Below are positions 12,609 through 24,706 of a stretch of 64,000 nucleotides of DNA, piece by piece. Source of the DNA: Plantago ovata (Eukaryota > Streptophyta > Magnoliopsida > Lamiales > Plantaginaceae); assembly GCA_028274465.1 (NCBI GenBank), contig CM051456.1, positions 113,823,397 through 113,887,396 on the forward strand. The letters are read 5' to 3'. The stretch's first letter is position 1. The number at the start of each line of letters is the position of its first letter. The translations under genes and the position numbers were made by a program. The notes beneath the pieces were generated by a model. It did no database searches and was not told the origin of the DNA. It was given only the letters and a program-made list of their open reading frames with translations.

Positions 12609-13170
12609 TATTTTAAAATATATTTCAGGGTCAGAGTTACAATATAATATAATATAATGATCCTCATTTAGTCATTTTACATTGGAAAGAGTATGAGAGT
12701 GAACATCCTAAACCGTTTTAGGTCCTCAAATATCGGAGCTTGGAAGCTGAATGGAGATTGGAGAATGAACAAGGTTAATTCCCTTATGCAAGCTTTGCTT
12801 AGGACAAGCCGGCCAGTGAAAGACCTGGCACTTGAGAGGTTGAAATTTCAACAGCGAAGGCATGTGTGATGAGCATTACCTTAATTCTCTTGAATATTGT
12901 GATCTATGTGTGGTGGGAGTAGGCTCGAAGATCATACTCTAATTATCTAATTAGAAACCTCTTAGGTGGGCAATAAGTGTACGGTTAGAATCGCACCACA
13001 AATGTCAAATTGAGAAATAAGCTTACTAGACGCCAGTTGAGCTTCATCGGATAGGAAGCCATGTATTAGGTCCACCGGGGGGTCGGCACTATATCGGTAT
13101 ATCCATGTTGTCCAAGAGGACTTTTCCTAAAAAATACTGGTAACACTTTCGGACTAAATTAATACTGTGG
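12609..13170. other. Unit A spacer between two LINE insertions
   Basis: No gene. 12890-13170 matches unit B at 26890-27035 and 27590-27690 (shared ATAGGAAGCCATGT and GTCCAAGAGG). In unit B this stretch is interrupted by a solo LTR, and in unit A the second LINE follows directly at 13171. Confidence 0.6.
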
Positions 13171-13425
13171 CGTACTGGATGCTGCTGGAAATTAGCGTCT
13201 ACATGACCTGCATACGGAAATTCCCCCTCTGCGTGCAACAAATTCTGGCCTTCACAGTTCAGTTATCCAACTCTGATGATACTCCAATCTGGAGTGGAGT
13301 CCTCCACTGGCATGTTTTCGTGTAGCTCCGCTTATAAATCACTCCAGAAGCACTACTCTAATGCTCCCCAAAACAGCCCACATTCGCGTTGGATTTGGAA
13401 AGTAAGGTGCATCAATAAGTTCAAG

Positions 13426-13958
13426 CAGGGGCGGATACAAAAGTTTTTCTTAGTGGGTGCGAATATATGTTGTATATATTAATTATTATTATTATTAAAA
13501 ATATTAAACAAAAATCAATTAATTATTTGAAATATTAATTAATGACTAATAACCAATTAAATCGTACAAATATTGGATTAAATAAACATTATTCGTATTT
13601 GTAGTTTAGAATCAATACTTAAGAGTTTCATTTTAATTCCGTAACAAAACAACTTTATTTATATATACGTTGATTATAAAATTTCATACTAAAACAATTA
13701 GTTTTAACTTAAAAATAGTAAAGTAGACGAATTTTTCAATTAATGAAAATAATGTTTATCCACCAATCTAATCTTAATTAACTTAAAAATAGTAAGATAT
13801 AATCTTAAAAGCAATCCAATGGGTGCAATTTTTATTTTATAAACTCATGTGGGTGCAAAAGTTTTAGTTTTGTGGGGGCAAAATAAAATTTTATAGAACA
13901 CATAGTGCAAAAAATGAAAAAGTTGTGGGTGCAAGCCTTGCACTTACATCCGACCCTG
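13426..13958. mobile_element. Non-autonomous hAT element (533 bp) inside the second LINE
   Basis: Perfect 8-bp TSD AGTTCAAG at 13418-13425 and 13959-13966. TIRs are CAGGGGCGGAT at the left and ATCCGACCCTG at the right. The interior is AT-rich and non-coding. Removing it rejoins the LINE reading frame around NKF-K/FLWLAAQ. The CAGGG(G/T)CGGAT terminus is typical of a very abundant class of small plant hAT elements. Confidence 0.92.
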
Positions 13959-14153
13959 AGTTCAAGCATTTCCTATGGTTGGCTGCCCAAGAAAGACTTA
14001 TGACGAACCTGTTGAGAAAACAAAGGAAAATAATCCAAGACGTCAAATGTGCAAGCTTCGAACTCACTTATGAGAAAGCAATTCACATATTTCGACATTG
14101 CACGTATGCGAGGAAGGTTTGGGAGAAAATTCTCACCCCTTCAGCTCTTACCA

Positions 14154-14263
14154 AGTTCATTATTACAACAGATCAGGCATGGCTCAAAGACAATCTTACT
14201 CGACTGGAAGTTCATTATTACAACAGATCAGGCATGGCTCAAAGACAATCTTACTCGACTGGA
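14154..14263. repeat. Exact 55-bp tandem duplication in the LINE
   Basis: Two identical adjacent copies, 14154-14208 and 14209-14263, each starting AGTTCATTATTACAACAGAT. 55 is not a multiple of 3, so the duplication shifts the frame. Perfect identity suggests it is recent. Confidence 0.95.
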
Positions 14264-15300
14264 GTATGAGACAGTCTTGCTCCCCGATATTCCTTGGCCC
14301 ATCATCTTTCTAGCTACTATCTGGAACGTCTGGAAAGCTAGAAACTTCAGAGTGTTTAACCATAAAACACAACATGTTAATCAAACACTGTTTTTGATCC
14401 ATCAGGATGCCTTGGACCTGCACACGAGCTTTTTAATGGTGGACTGGTGAGCACGGGCAGCCTAAGATGGAGCCCCCCCTGTTCCTAACTGGATGAAACT
14501 CAATACGGACAGTAGCACAAGACCTGACTCAAACCAAGGTGCCATGGGTGGGGTGCTTCGTGACGAAAGATCGAGGAAGCTGGATTTGGGGCTTCTTCCA
14601 GAAATTACACACGCCGCCTGTTGATGAATCGGAGCTGCGAGCTCTGTTTTATGGATTAACTTTGACATGGGAAAACAGATTCGAGAAATTGGAAATGGAG
14701 ATCGATTCCAAGAATGTTTGGCAAATGGTGAATGGAGAAGATGCTGCTCTGTCACAGTTCCAGACCTTGTTAAACAGTGTCAAGACTTGCTAAGGAAACC
14801 ATGGGAGATTAAATTGAAACACGTTCACAGAGCTGTGAATGGTACTGCGGATGCTTTGGGTAGTTTGAGCTAAATGTTTGCTGACAACGGGGGAGGCCTT
14901 TGGACCGACCACCGGAGGAGATTTTACCGTTTATGGCTTTTGATATAGTCTAGTTTTGCTATTTTCTGATGTAAAAAAAAAAATACTGTGGGGTGATCGA
15001 ACATTGGCCTAGACATGTGGGAGGCATGCAATGTGCTACTTGCATGAAGTGAGAAAGCCAAGCCAGTGCGCGCTCGAATTAGAAACGTTTAAAGCTCTTT
15101 TTTTTTTTTCCTGTATGACGATTCTAAAAGTGATCGTTGTGGCATGGCCTGATTCACTTGTGATCTGCATTTGTGAAATAAAGGACCATTCATCACTACT
15201 TAATATTGTGATAAATCATGCTAAAAAAATGGTAGCTAACTGTTCTCTTTATGACTTATACCGAAACATCTCGAGTACATAATGTATAGGTTATTACTTA

Positions 15301-15457
15301 GCCCTGTTATTTTCATCTGAAAATTGATTATTTTAAGTTCAGTTCAGTTCAGATGCATTAAGTTCAGTTCAGTTCAGATTTCCCTAATAATATTTTGTAC
15401 CGCAAATAAGTTCAGTTCAGATCAATTCAGTTCAGTTCAGACGAAGAGAACAACCCT
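15301..15457. mobile_element. TTCAGTTCAG-rich MITE, copy 1
   Basis: TIRs CCCTGTTATTTTCATCTGAA and, at the right end, CAGACGAAGAGAACAACCCT. The interior consists of repeated AGTTCAGTTCAG blocks. It is related in inverse orientation to 22554-22706. I could not fix a clear TSD. Confidence 0.65.
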
Positions 15458-18400
15458 AAACTGAAGTAGTGTTTTGTTTCCGGCTGAGAGAAAAAAAACA
15501 TATTAAACAAAATTTCTTTAATATCATTCATGAAGGAGCATGTTCATGACAATGAAACTTCACACCATACTTGAGTCTATCACGTGAAGATATTTCGAGT
15601 ATGCATCATTTTATATCATTTTATATGAGCAATTGAGCATGTTGGTGAAAATTATGCTTTACACTGTTCCTTAAGCAAACCACATGATTTGTATTTATCA
15701 ACCGCATCATCATTTTACTATGAGCATTGCCTGCTTTCTTTTTTCGCCACTTTTAAAACTTTACTTCGTTTTTTCTTTATTTTTTATCTTCAATTGTCGA
15801 TCGATTCATGTACATGTACGGGTGAGTCATTGTTAATTAGTGCAATCCAGCCCGATCCAGATAAAATCCACATCTCCATGTTGGTACTTCCATTTCTGAT
15901 TTTCACTAATTTTAATAATTGAAAAGCAATCAACAACTAAACTAAAAGTCTAAAAGCAATCAAATATCACACATGTTATCTCAATATCCAAAATATGATA
16001 TTTAATTGTGTTTCATCAAATAGGATAAGTATAGATGCTAGGCATGAATGGTCCTTTTTTCATATTTACTTTTGGTGTTTGGTGATATGATAATGATATA
16101 TCATATATGCATATGAAGTGATAAGTATCCAATAATCCAACATATATAGTGGGCATATATGATATAGTAAAATAGACAGCACTGGTAAAAAGATTTATTG
16201 CACTTTCCCCATTTTCACAAGAATTTTGACTACACTTGCGCCTATTGTATTTATTACTAGCTAGGGTTCTATACGAATCATTGATATTGTAACTTCTAAA
16301 CATCCCGTGAGGCATCTGAGGAATGACTTTAAGAAGGTTCAGACTTCAGTGAGACATCTGAAATCAAAGTACTAGCGAGTATAGATTTCCGCACGTAGAA
16401 CTTTCTCTGGGAAACCCCTTCAAGGGTAGGACCCCTCTTTTTAAAGGGGGGCAACATTTGGGAAAGTGGAGCTCGACCCTTCGCATTGGCCTCAAACTAA
16501 CATGAGATATTTACCAGGACGTCCGGGTCTTGTGCCCTACTAATAATTATAAATAGTCCACAAAGTTCATTTATTAAGGTATGTTGTCCACATCTCATTT
16601 ATTTATTTGAAATAGGAGAAGTAATTCACAATTAACTTGAATATATATAATTGAAAAGTGTATTGTAAAGTGAAGAGATTGATATAAGTCGTATGACTTT
16701 TTTTTAGATTAGAAGTTAAGTGGGGATATAAAACAGACTGATAGATGCATTTCTCAACCATATAAGGCTGTTCCTAATGCTATGAGCAATATATACTATA
16801 TGTATTATTAAATAAATACAAGGAGATAACTAGGGATCTTAGCAAGATCATTTAGTTGATGTGTAACTTTTATTATGAGCCACTAATCAAAAAGTTCAAT
16901 TTTAAGCACAATACTACTAGGATATTCAATATTGCAACTTGTAAGTTGTTGTAACTAATCAACATTCCTTAAACACAATCAATTGGAACTTCAGACAAGA
17001 TCCGTATAATCTAACTTTGTCTTGATAGGATCCTCTTAAACACTCGCATGATTAATCAACTTATATTAGCTAGTGTACTCATGACTCATACACTGCTAAA
17101 ACCTTAAAAGTACTAAGAGGGAAAAAAAAACAAAAAACAAAAAACAAAAAATCTTTTGGTTCCGTACTACTCCAAAATATTTTCCTTAGCATAATTTTTA
17201 AAAAAATTAATTGAATAAAAAGACATTTTTAAACCCTTAGGCTTTGTTCGATTTTAAGTAGAAATATAGCACAATTGGAAGTGTGTCACTTGAAACCCAA
17301 CATTTCCTCGCTGATCGAGTTTGGCCAATGTGTCGGCCATCGGATTCACCAGCCGGGGAACCCATCTCAGTTCGCTGCTCTCCATATAACACACATCAAA
17401 TTCTACACTGCTCAATCAAATCCGCAAGAAAATGGGGGGGAAAGTCTTTTTGTCCTAAAATCTCCATTTCTGTTGTTTTAACCGGTAATTTTCAATTAAT
17501 AACACAATTAGATATAAAATTATATATGTGATGCAATATGGGTTATAGGAGTCGCAATAAAAACCGAAGACATATCAGTTTTAATATTTTGGGTTCTTTT
17601 TGGAATTTTTAGAGTTGTTAGATTTTGTTTCGTATTTAGTTTCTTTTCCTTTCCAACAAGTCATGTTTTAGTATTAGACTTTGTGTCGTATTTGATTTAT
17701 TTTTCTTTTCCAACAATTTATGTTCTAGTATTTAAATGCATTGTAAGACGTTGTTCATTAAGTTTTGATTTGATTAATAAAAAAAACAAAAAGAGTTTTT
17801 CTCAAAATTTGTCAATTTTTCAATATCCTACGAAATCAATGAAGATTTGAATTATCCTTTTTATTTGCTTGTCCACGCGGTGCATTATTAATATATGTAA
17901 GTGACTTATATTATAAAAATAGCTTCTGAAATAAGTGGAGAGAATTTGAAAGAGAAATCATGTGTCGGCAATATACAAAAATAAAGATGTAGGGCTAATA
18001 AATTTCATTTCAAGGCTTTTTAACTAGCTAGAAAGAGAAAACCTTTTCAATATAATGTTTATGATCTTGAATGGCTTTTTGAGATATAGAAATTGATGAG
18101 ACACGATCTCGAATTATACCTAAATTTATTTCAAGAAAAGACAATAGTACGGCAATACCCAAAAAAAAAAGACAATAGTACGGAGGTGATACGATTATAC
18201 TTTTATGACACAAATACGGGAACAAATTTAACGATTTCAGAAGTGAATGTCATGGAAGGTTAGCATATGCTGTAAAATTTTTTATGTCACGGTATTCACA
18301 TATTAGAACTATAAAGTTTCACTCTAATGTAATGACTCTAGTTTAATCTATGGAAAATTTGATCTGTGATACGGTGTAATTTAGAAATTAGAATTTGAAG

Positions 18401-19101
18401 TTTATTTTACGTTTGGGCTTTGTTTTGAAGTCTTTTGGTTTAGTTAGGAGTCAAGCCCACTAGGGTTTGATTAGGGTTTTGTTATTCATTATTTATATGT
18501 TTAGTCTTTCTCATCTGTAACAACTTTGATTATTGATGAATTTATAAAATATTTAGACGTGATGTCTTGCTTTGGATTATATCCTGAAGGTTCTTCCTTG
18601 CTATTTTGATTGTTAACTCAATCGATCAACTTCACGTGTTGAATTGGTGTTTATCGTATCCTTTACGCTTCCATCCGTATTAGTTTGCTTAAAAAAAAAA
18701 CTCTGAACCAGTGGAAAATGAAATCAGTCTAACATGAACTTGATATAAGCTGGCCCAGTTTAATCCTAACCAAATTGACCAATTGCAAGCCTAGCGCGCG
18801 AGCAAGGTAAAAGACTATAAGTAATAGCATCGCCTTCAAAAAATAACCAAAATTCCTTCAATACGATCGTGGAAAACGTGAAGCGTAATAGTATGGTTGC
18901 ACGGTTCATATCGTCAATTAATGAATCTACTATCCTTTAGTTGTTGTTTTTTTTCAATCATCAAAGATAATTTTTATTAATAATAATAACAAGTGTACTT
19001 AGAGGTGCATTAGGAGTGCACACGAAGCTAAAAACGATACAAGTTTGAACCCAAAACCCAATAGAGTATAAAAGAATGTCCAATACCATGCATTAGTGTT
19101 A

Positions 19102-19386
19102 TTCCCTCCTATCAAATATAATATAATCCACGTCTCAGGGTGCACAAATGTTAAGGAGACTATATTACTCCATTAATGTCCTTGTTTTTATGATATACTA
19201 TATTTAATGAGAAAAATAAGGATAAACTAATCAATGACTCTAACTTTATAACACTTAATGATCAAAAGAAATAGTAAAAATAATGAATATATGACGGAAT
19301 TTGAGAAACATGAGAAAGTAGTTGTGCAAAACGACATTTATTTAGCAAATGCTAAAGCGTCAATTAAATTGGATAGGAGGTTGTAA
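19102..19386. mobile_element. Probable Stowaway-type MITE
   Basis: Left end TTCCCTCCTATCAAAT and right end ATTGGATAGGAGG are inverted repeats bordered by TA-rich sequence. No coding capacity. Borders are approximate. Confidence 0.5.
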
Positions 19387-20019
19387 TTGTTAGGCATAGT
19401 TTGTCGTTGTGGGACTATTGTCGGTTTGGTTGACTAATACTATTGTTGGAGTAATGTTAGCTACGATTATTGTTGTTAAACTAGCCGAACCTAGCCGAAT
19501 ATTGTCGAATTTGGCTCGAGCTCGATTTTCATTCGAGCCGAGTTTAAGCTAAACATAAAACATAAGGCTCGAGCTCGAGCCATAATATTTAGTATTTAGA
19601 CTCGAGCTCGGCTCGTTTGGCTCGAAAATCTCGAGCCGAGTTCATGATAATTTTTTGTTTTAATGTAAAAATATGAAATGAGATGTTAAAATAAAGGAAT
19701 TTAATATTACACATTACAAATCAACATGCCAAACTATAAAATTATCAAAGTCTAACTAATTCAAACATAAATAATTCAAAATAGATTGATGTACTTGAAA
19801 TGTAGACTATAATATGAATGGCATGTAGATATATCGAGTCGTTAATTAAACGAGACTAAATTTATTTAGCTTTTTCATTTTTTTAAACAAATTAAGATGC
19901 CTTATCATTTTGATAAGAATCAAAATCGAGAATCACATTACACTTGCGATAATTCGCGAACGAAGATGTCGAAGGGAAAAAACTAATGGGAAGTGCCGTA
20001 TTAGCCAACATTGTCGTAT

Positions 20020-20165
20020 TGTTATTTATTATTGTTATTCAATCATTATTATTATTTTATATACCGTAAGTCTCAGGTAGTTAGATTAGCACTGTTATTT
20101 ATTATTGTTATTCAATCATTATTATTATTTTATATACCGTAAGTCTCAGGTAGTTAGATTAGCAC
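20020..20165. repeat. 73-bp perfect tandem duplication inside the 5' LTR
   Basis: Copies 20020-20092 and 20093-20165, each starting TGTTATTTATTATTGTTATT and ending AGATTAGCAC. The 3' LTR has a single copy, so the duplication arose after integration of this element. Confidence 0.95.
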
Positions 20166-20658
20166 AAATAATCTTACATGTTTTATATAGTCAGGAGTCT
20201 CGAGTCTTTGTGGCACTAGCTACTTGCTAGTACGTACGGGCGGTACGGCTATATATGTAGCCTTCTTATTATGTTACGGTAGGATCATCAAATATAGTAT
20301 CAATAACCATATTTAGAGTTACTTACTCTTCATAGCATATGTATATGTTTATGTATTGATTATCAATAACCATATTGATTATCAACCCTTTATCAAAGGG
20401 CCTGGAATTAGAGTTGAATTTACTATTGGTGTCTGAGCGAGCGAGTAAATTCGTCTATCTAAAATCGCGGAGTCTATCATTGGTGCTTTCATTGAGAGTT
20501 AATTCTCTCTTTGATTCCGTGATTTGAATAGAGGTCATCGTGTTCGGTTTTGTTGATCATCACGGCGAAGAAAATATTCAGAGAGCTTCAGAAGATTCGA
20601 GAATGTATGGCAAACTCAAGAAGGTTGATTTGAGAGTTTCCAAGAGATCCAAGCTTCC

Positions 20659-20961
20659 ATGGAGGACTCAAGAAGGCAACGGATGCGTCATCTAGAAAAT
20701 CTTGCAAAGCAGAAGCAACGAGAAGAGGCGATTCGTTGTGAAAGACAGGCTCGACGAGAATTTTCTGTGGAGAATTTCGACTGGAATTTAGAAGCGTTGT
20801 TCTTCGAAAAATTTATAGAGTCCAATGAGGTAATCGTTTCTGATTTTGCTTATCGTCTGGATGATTTATTTATTTTAGATGAAGAGAACAAATGTAGTTA
20901 TGATGGTGAGCCGATTTGGGACAAAGAAGATTCGGTTGTTTGGGATGAAGAAAATTTGTAA
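20659..20961 (+). CDS. Small acidic coiled-coil-like ORF of the non-autonomous LTR element
   Basis: 100-aa frame at the start of the element interior. It opens with a very basic, arginine/glutamine-rich helix (residues 1-35, RRQRMRHLENLAKQKQREEA) likely to form a coiled coil, then turns acidic with two YDGEPIWD/VVWDEE motifs. A second frame at 20964-21176 repeats an EPIWDDD motif, and 21139-21528 carries further relic sequence. EPI(W/Y)DEE-like acidic strings occur in plant Ty3/Gypsy polyproteins, so these are probably linker pieces left after loss of gag-pol. No enzyme domain. It may be untranslated relic sequence. Confidence 0.4.
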   Translation: MEDSRRQRMRHLENLAKQKQREEAIRCERQARREFSVENFDWNLEALFFEKFIESNEVIVSDFAYRLDDLFILDEENKCSYDGEPIWDKEDSVVWDEENL

Positions 20962-22553
20962 TTTTGAATTGTGAACCGATATGGGATGATGATTATTTAG
21001 AGCATGAATCAGTCGATAAAGAATACGTTGATACGGACCTTAAAAGCAAAGAAGATTTGAGAGACTCGTATGCTAATGAATGTATTTCTGAGGGGCACCA
21101 ATTAGTTACCATCGACATAGATTTTCATTCAGGACGGTGTGACAATATTGGAAAAGGATCTCCATTTTGTTTATAGTATCTGCACTAAAGTTGATACTAC
21201 TAACGATGGTGGGGAGATGAATATGATTAATTTCGGTGATCTCTTGGACAATCATGCTACTAATGTAGTATTACTTGTTAAGGTGCGTGAATTGATGAAT
21301 CAAGATACGGTCAGGGGCGGATATAAGAAAGGAGTTCAGCAGGCCTCTATCTTAAATTCTGATTTATTTGCAGCTCTTTTCCCTTGTGGTGGCCTGTTTC
21401 TTGGTAGTAATCGTGAGCATGCTTATGCAGCGTTCTATTTGCTGAATCCGAGACTTCATTCCCTAACTGAAAAAGTGAAGTTTAAAGAGAAAGAGTTTAC
21501 GACCTTGAGGACAAGGCCGATTTTATAGGGGCGATGAATGATAAGAATCAAGATCGAGAATCGTATTACACTTGCGATAATTCGCGAACGGAGATGTCGA
21601 ATGGAGAAAACGAACGGGAAGTGCCGTATTAACCAGCATTGTCGCATTATTATTTATTATTGTTATTCAATCATTATATATTTTATATTATATAGATAGT
21701 AGTTTATAATTAATTAGTTATCTAGTTACCGTAAGGCTTAGGTAGTTAGATTAGCACAAATAATCTTCTTATCTTACGGTAGGATCATCAGATATATTAT
21801 CAATAAACATATTTAGAGTTACTTACTCTTCCAACGATTTTCAATACCTAGCATATGCTTATGTTTTGACTATCGACCCTTTAACGAAGGGCCTGAGCCT
21901 GAAATTAGAGGTGAATTTATGAATGGCGCCTGAGCGAGCGAGTACATTCGTCTATCCAAAATCGCGGAGTCTATCACATTTATGCCTAACACAGACTTAC
22001 TCCGAGTGGCCCAGCAATCAATACAAGGTTTTGTTCTTTTTCAATTTAGAAAACAAAAGTATAATGTTTTTAATTTAGTTCGTTCATAATTTCTGATAAA
22101 ATAACATAGCCAAATAATACAATATATCTCTAATACTTTTTTGACTCCAATATCATTATGTTGTAAGTTATAATGTAGTGATTGGTTTTTGGAGGAGTTA
22201 TTAGGGTTTAAATCACACATGTGATCTAAATAAATCTAAACAAGAAGTCAATTTTGTAATTGAATGTATTTGACTATTTTTTGCTCAAATGCATACAGTG
22301 ACTGATATTTTTGTAATAACCAAACTTTATATAATTTAAAAGAAGTCAAAGTAGCAAAATAACAAGATTTTTTTTTTTTTTTAAATACATGCACTCCCCC
22401 ATGTATTTTAGATTACATAAACTTGTGTTATGTCAATTACAGACACGCTTCTCAAGACGGGCAACTGATCAGATTACCATTATCGGATCGCTATCACAAA
22501 CCAATCATCTAAATATATTTTTAAGTCTAAAATTTAACTGAAATTGGAGTAGA

Positions 22554-22706
22554 CTCTGTTCTCTTCGTCTGAATAGATCTGAACTGAACTGGACTTATTT
22601 GTAGTACGAAATATATTAGGCAAATCTGATCTGAACTGAACTTAATGGATCTGAACTGATCTGAACTGAACTTAAAATAATCAATTTTCAGACGAAAAAG
22701 ACAGAG
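22554..22706. mobile_element. TTCAGTTCAG-rich MITE, copy 2 (inverted)
   Basis: TIRs CTCTGTTCTCTTCGTCTGAA and the complement of TTTTCAGACGAAAAAGACAG. The interior holds GATCTGAACTGAACT repeats, the reverse complement of the repeats at 15301-15457. Confidence 0.65.
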
Positions 22707-23082
22707 CATTAGAGCACTAGTTAGAGGAGTACTAAACCTCCCCAATTCTATATTTAGGATACAATTGAAAAAATTATGTTAAAAATCAACGATCTCATGA
22801 CTCCTAAATTCATTGGGCCCCACATAAATGCAATCCTAAATTTAAAACTCCCTAAAAAACTTCTTACAAATGAGTACTCATTTGACCCTCCCTATTTTTT
22901 TCCTATCTATGTGGCATCACATATATTCTCTATGTATACTTTTTCATCACTAAAATCCTTCATTTGTCCTTTTTCATCACTAAAATATAAATAATATGAG
23001 ACTTCTAATTATTATCTATGAAATTGATATTCTAAATAATTATAAGGAACTACTTAGGAACAATATTTAGGGAAATATTATA

Positions 23083-23336
23083 CTTCCTCCATTCCTTATC
23101 AAGCTTCCCATTTCATTTCGTTTACTTTTTCGAGACTTTGTTTGACTCCAAATTAATCCTAAATCACATTGAAAAAAATATTTTGAACTTATATTATAAA
23201 AGTGGAAATCTTATATTTTTCATAATATAACTTCAAATATTTTTTTCCAATACGATTTATGATTAATTCGGAGTCAAACGGAGGCAAAAAAAAGTTAACA
23301 AAATCAAATGGGAAGTTTGATAAGGAATGGGGGAAG
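23083..23336. mobile_element. Stowaway-like MITE with long TIRs (254 bp)
   Basis: TA at both borders (23081-23082 and 23337-23338). The left end CTTCCTCCATTCCTTATCAA pairs with the right end TTGATAAGGAATGGGGGAAG for about 40 bp, so the element folds into a hairpin. An interior GTTTGACTCCAAATTAATC motif is shared by 24511-24706. Confidence 0.8.
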
Positions 23337-24510
23337 TAGTAACCGATCACTACATAACGTAAATGCCAATCCAAATCATCTGTATAACCATGACTCACTT
23401 GATTTGCCTAACAATCACTAGGAAAAGTGACATTTTTTATAGTTACTTTGTTCCATGTCATCAGGAAATGAGAAATTTCAGTGCTACTTCTGAGGAATCC
23501 GCTGTCTATTGTCTATTATTACCATTATAGATACCATTAATTTCATAATTTGTTATGGAATCGGCATTGCACGTTGCAAGATTTGATCGGCAGAAATTAA
23601 GTGGGTCGGGCCCGATTGGATTGGACAGCCCATTAAGTCTACAAAGGAGCCTCACTCTATTCGGTGGAAAGGATACATATATTCACTTTAAGCAGAGTGA
23701 TCAATTTACATTGGTAGTTGAGATATACCTATGATCTTCAAGATAAACTTCCCTAGACAAAAGGTAAAAGAAACTTCAATATATCACTCTTTTTCAAGTT
23801 GCTTTTCAGCAAAACAATAAGTGGACCTTTATAAATTGCTCCAATATATCCACTATAATCTTATTGTCGAATCGTCGTATTTTTTTGATTTTTCAATCCC
23901 AAGCCAATTACCCCATTTTTATCCATTACTTTTCCTATCTTTCCCCTTCATTAAATTAAAATTATGTGTGATTTTCTTCCAGTCACATATACTTCGGATG
24001 ATATGAATAGTCTCATAAATTATAAAATCTTGGAACCTAGCCATAATGAACCGGTACATGACCAGTAATTGTGAGTTAGTTTAGTGATCAATATTATAGA
24101 TTTTCAGAATATAAGATATCAAATGACATGAGTTTCACATTTTCAATATATACTCCATCCATCATCCGTCCCAAAACACTTGCACCATGTTGCCATTTTG
24201 AACGTACCGTTAGAGTTGCACCATTTTATCTGTTTACCATATTTGAAAAAGTTATAACAATTTTATATTCCATCAACAAATTTGAGTGGCCACAAATCCT
24301 TAATAAAATAAAATCAACATCCACTATCAATATAAGTCAATATTTAACTATTCTCCTAATTTTGTGTGCCCGGAAATAACAGTGCAGCTGCTTTGCTTTG
24401 AGACAGAGTATATATTACTTTTAGTAACCATAGTTGATCACACAAATCCTATTTGAATTCCTTCATCCAAAAAATGAAAGGACATTTTAAACATGTATGA
24501 ATATTTACTA

Positions 24511-24706
24511 CTTCCTCCCTAAATTTTATAGTTTCCCATTTGGTTTTGTTAACTTTTTCAATGTTCAGTTTGACCTCAAATTAATCATAATTCATGGTAA
24601 AATTAAAACAATTTTAAAAATTATATTAATTTGAGGTCCAACCGGAAATAAAAAAATTTAACAAAACTAAAAGTAGATGAGAAACTATAAATTTTCCGGA
24701 GAAAAG
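24511..24706. mobile_element. Stowaway-like MITE with long TIRs (196 bp)
   Basis: TA borders; left end CTTCCTCCCTAAATTTTATA and right end TATAAATTTTCCGGAGAAAAG are inverted repeats. Same family style as 23083-23336. It lies 0.6 kb upstream of the first RING-H2 gene. Confidence 0.75.

Larger units (their letters stand above)
13171..14981 (+). mobile_element. Second 5'-truncated LINE (zinc-binding region and RNase H), interrupted by a hAT element
   Basis: Ends in an A10 tract and is flanked by a 10-bp TSD AATACTGTGG (13161-13170 and 14982-14991). It encodes the C-terminal part of a plant L1 ORF2. The linker has GMFSCSSAYKSL and WIWKVRC, continuing after the hAT insertion as FLWLAAQERLMTNLLRKQ and IFRHCTYARKVWEKIL. 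The RNase H domain has LNTDSS, ESELRALFYGL, MEIDSKNVWQMV and HVHRAVNGTADAL. A 55-bp tandem duplication (14154-14263) and other shifts break the frame. Unit B has uninterrupted flank sequence here, so this is a later, unit A-specific insertion. Confidence 0.9.
14992..19905. other. Non-coding part of unit A
   Basis: No gene recognised. It runs colinear with unit B: 15540-16300 matches 29810-30480, 16740-17080 matches 32220-32550, 17860-18290 matches 32690-33080, and 18760-19440 matches 34430-34640. It contains a MITE (15301-15457), an A-rich (CAAAAAA)n run near 17115-17150, a MITE with TIRs at about 19102-19386, and GCTCGAGCTCG-rich inverted repeats at 19505-19640 typical of plant hAT-type debris. 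Confidence 0.5.
19911..21976 (+). mobile_element. Non-autonomous LTR retrotransposon (2.07 kb)
   Basis: A complete but short LTR element. 5' LTR 19911-20479, 3' LTR 21539-21976; both begin TGATAAGAATC and end AGTCTATCA, giving TGATA...TATCA ends. The 5-bp TSD CATTT is perfect (19906-19910 and 21977-21981). Directly after the 5' LTR lies TTGGTGCTTTCATTGAGAG, a candidate primer-binding site, and a purine-rich AGGGGCGATGAA precedes the 3' LTR. The 1.06-kb interior has no protease, reverse transcriptase or integrase, only a small acidic frame (20659) and relics. The 5' LTR is longer because of a 73-bp tandem duplication. Not found in unit B, so inserted after duplication. Confidence 0.92.
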
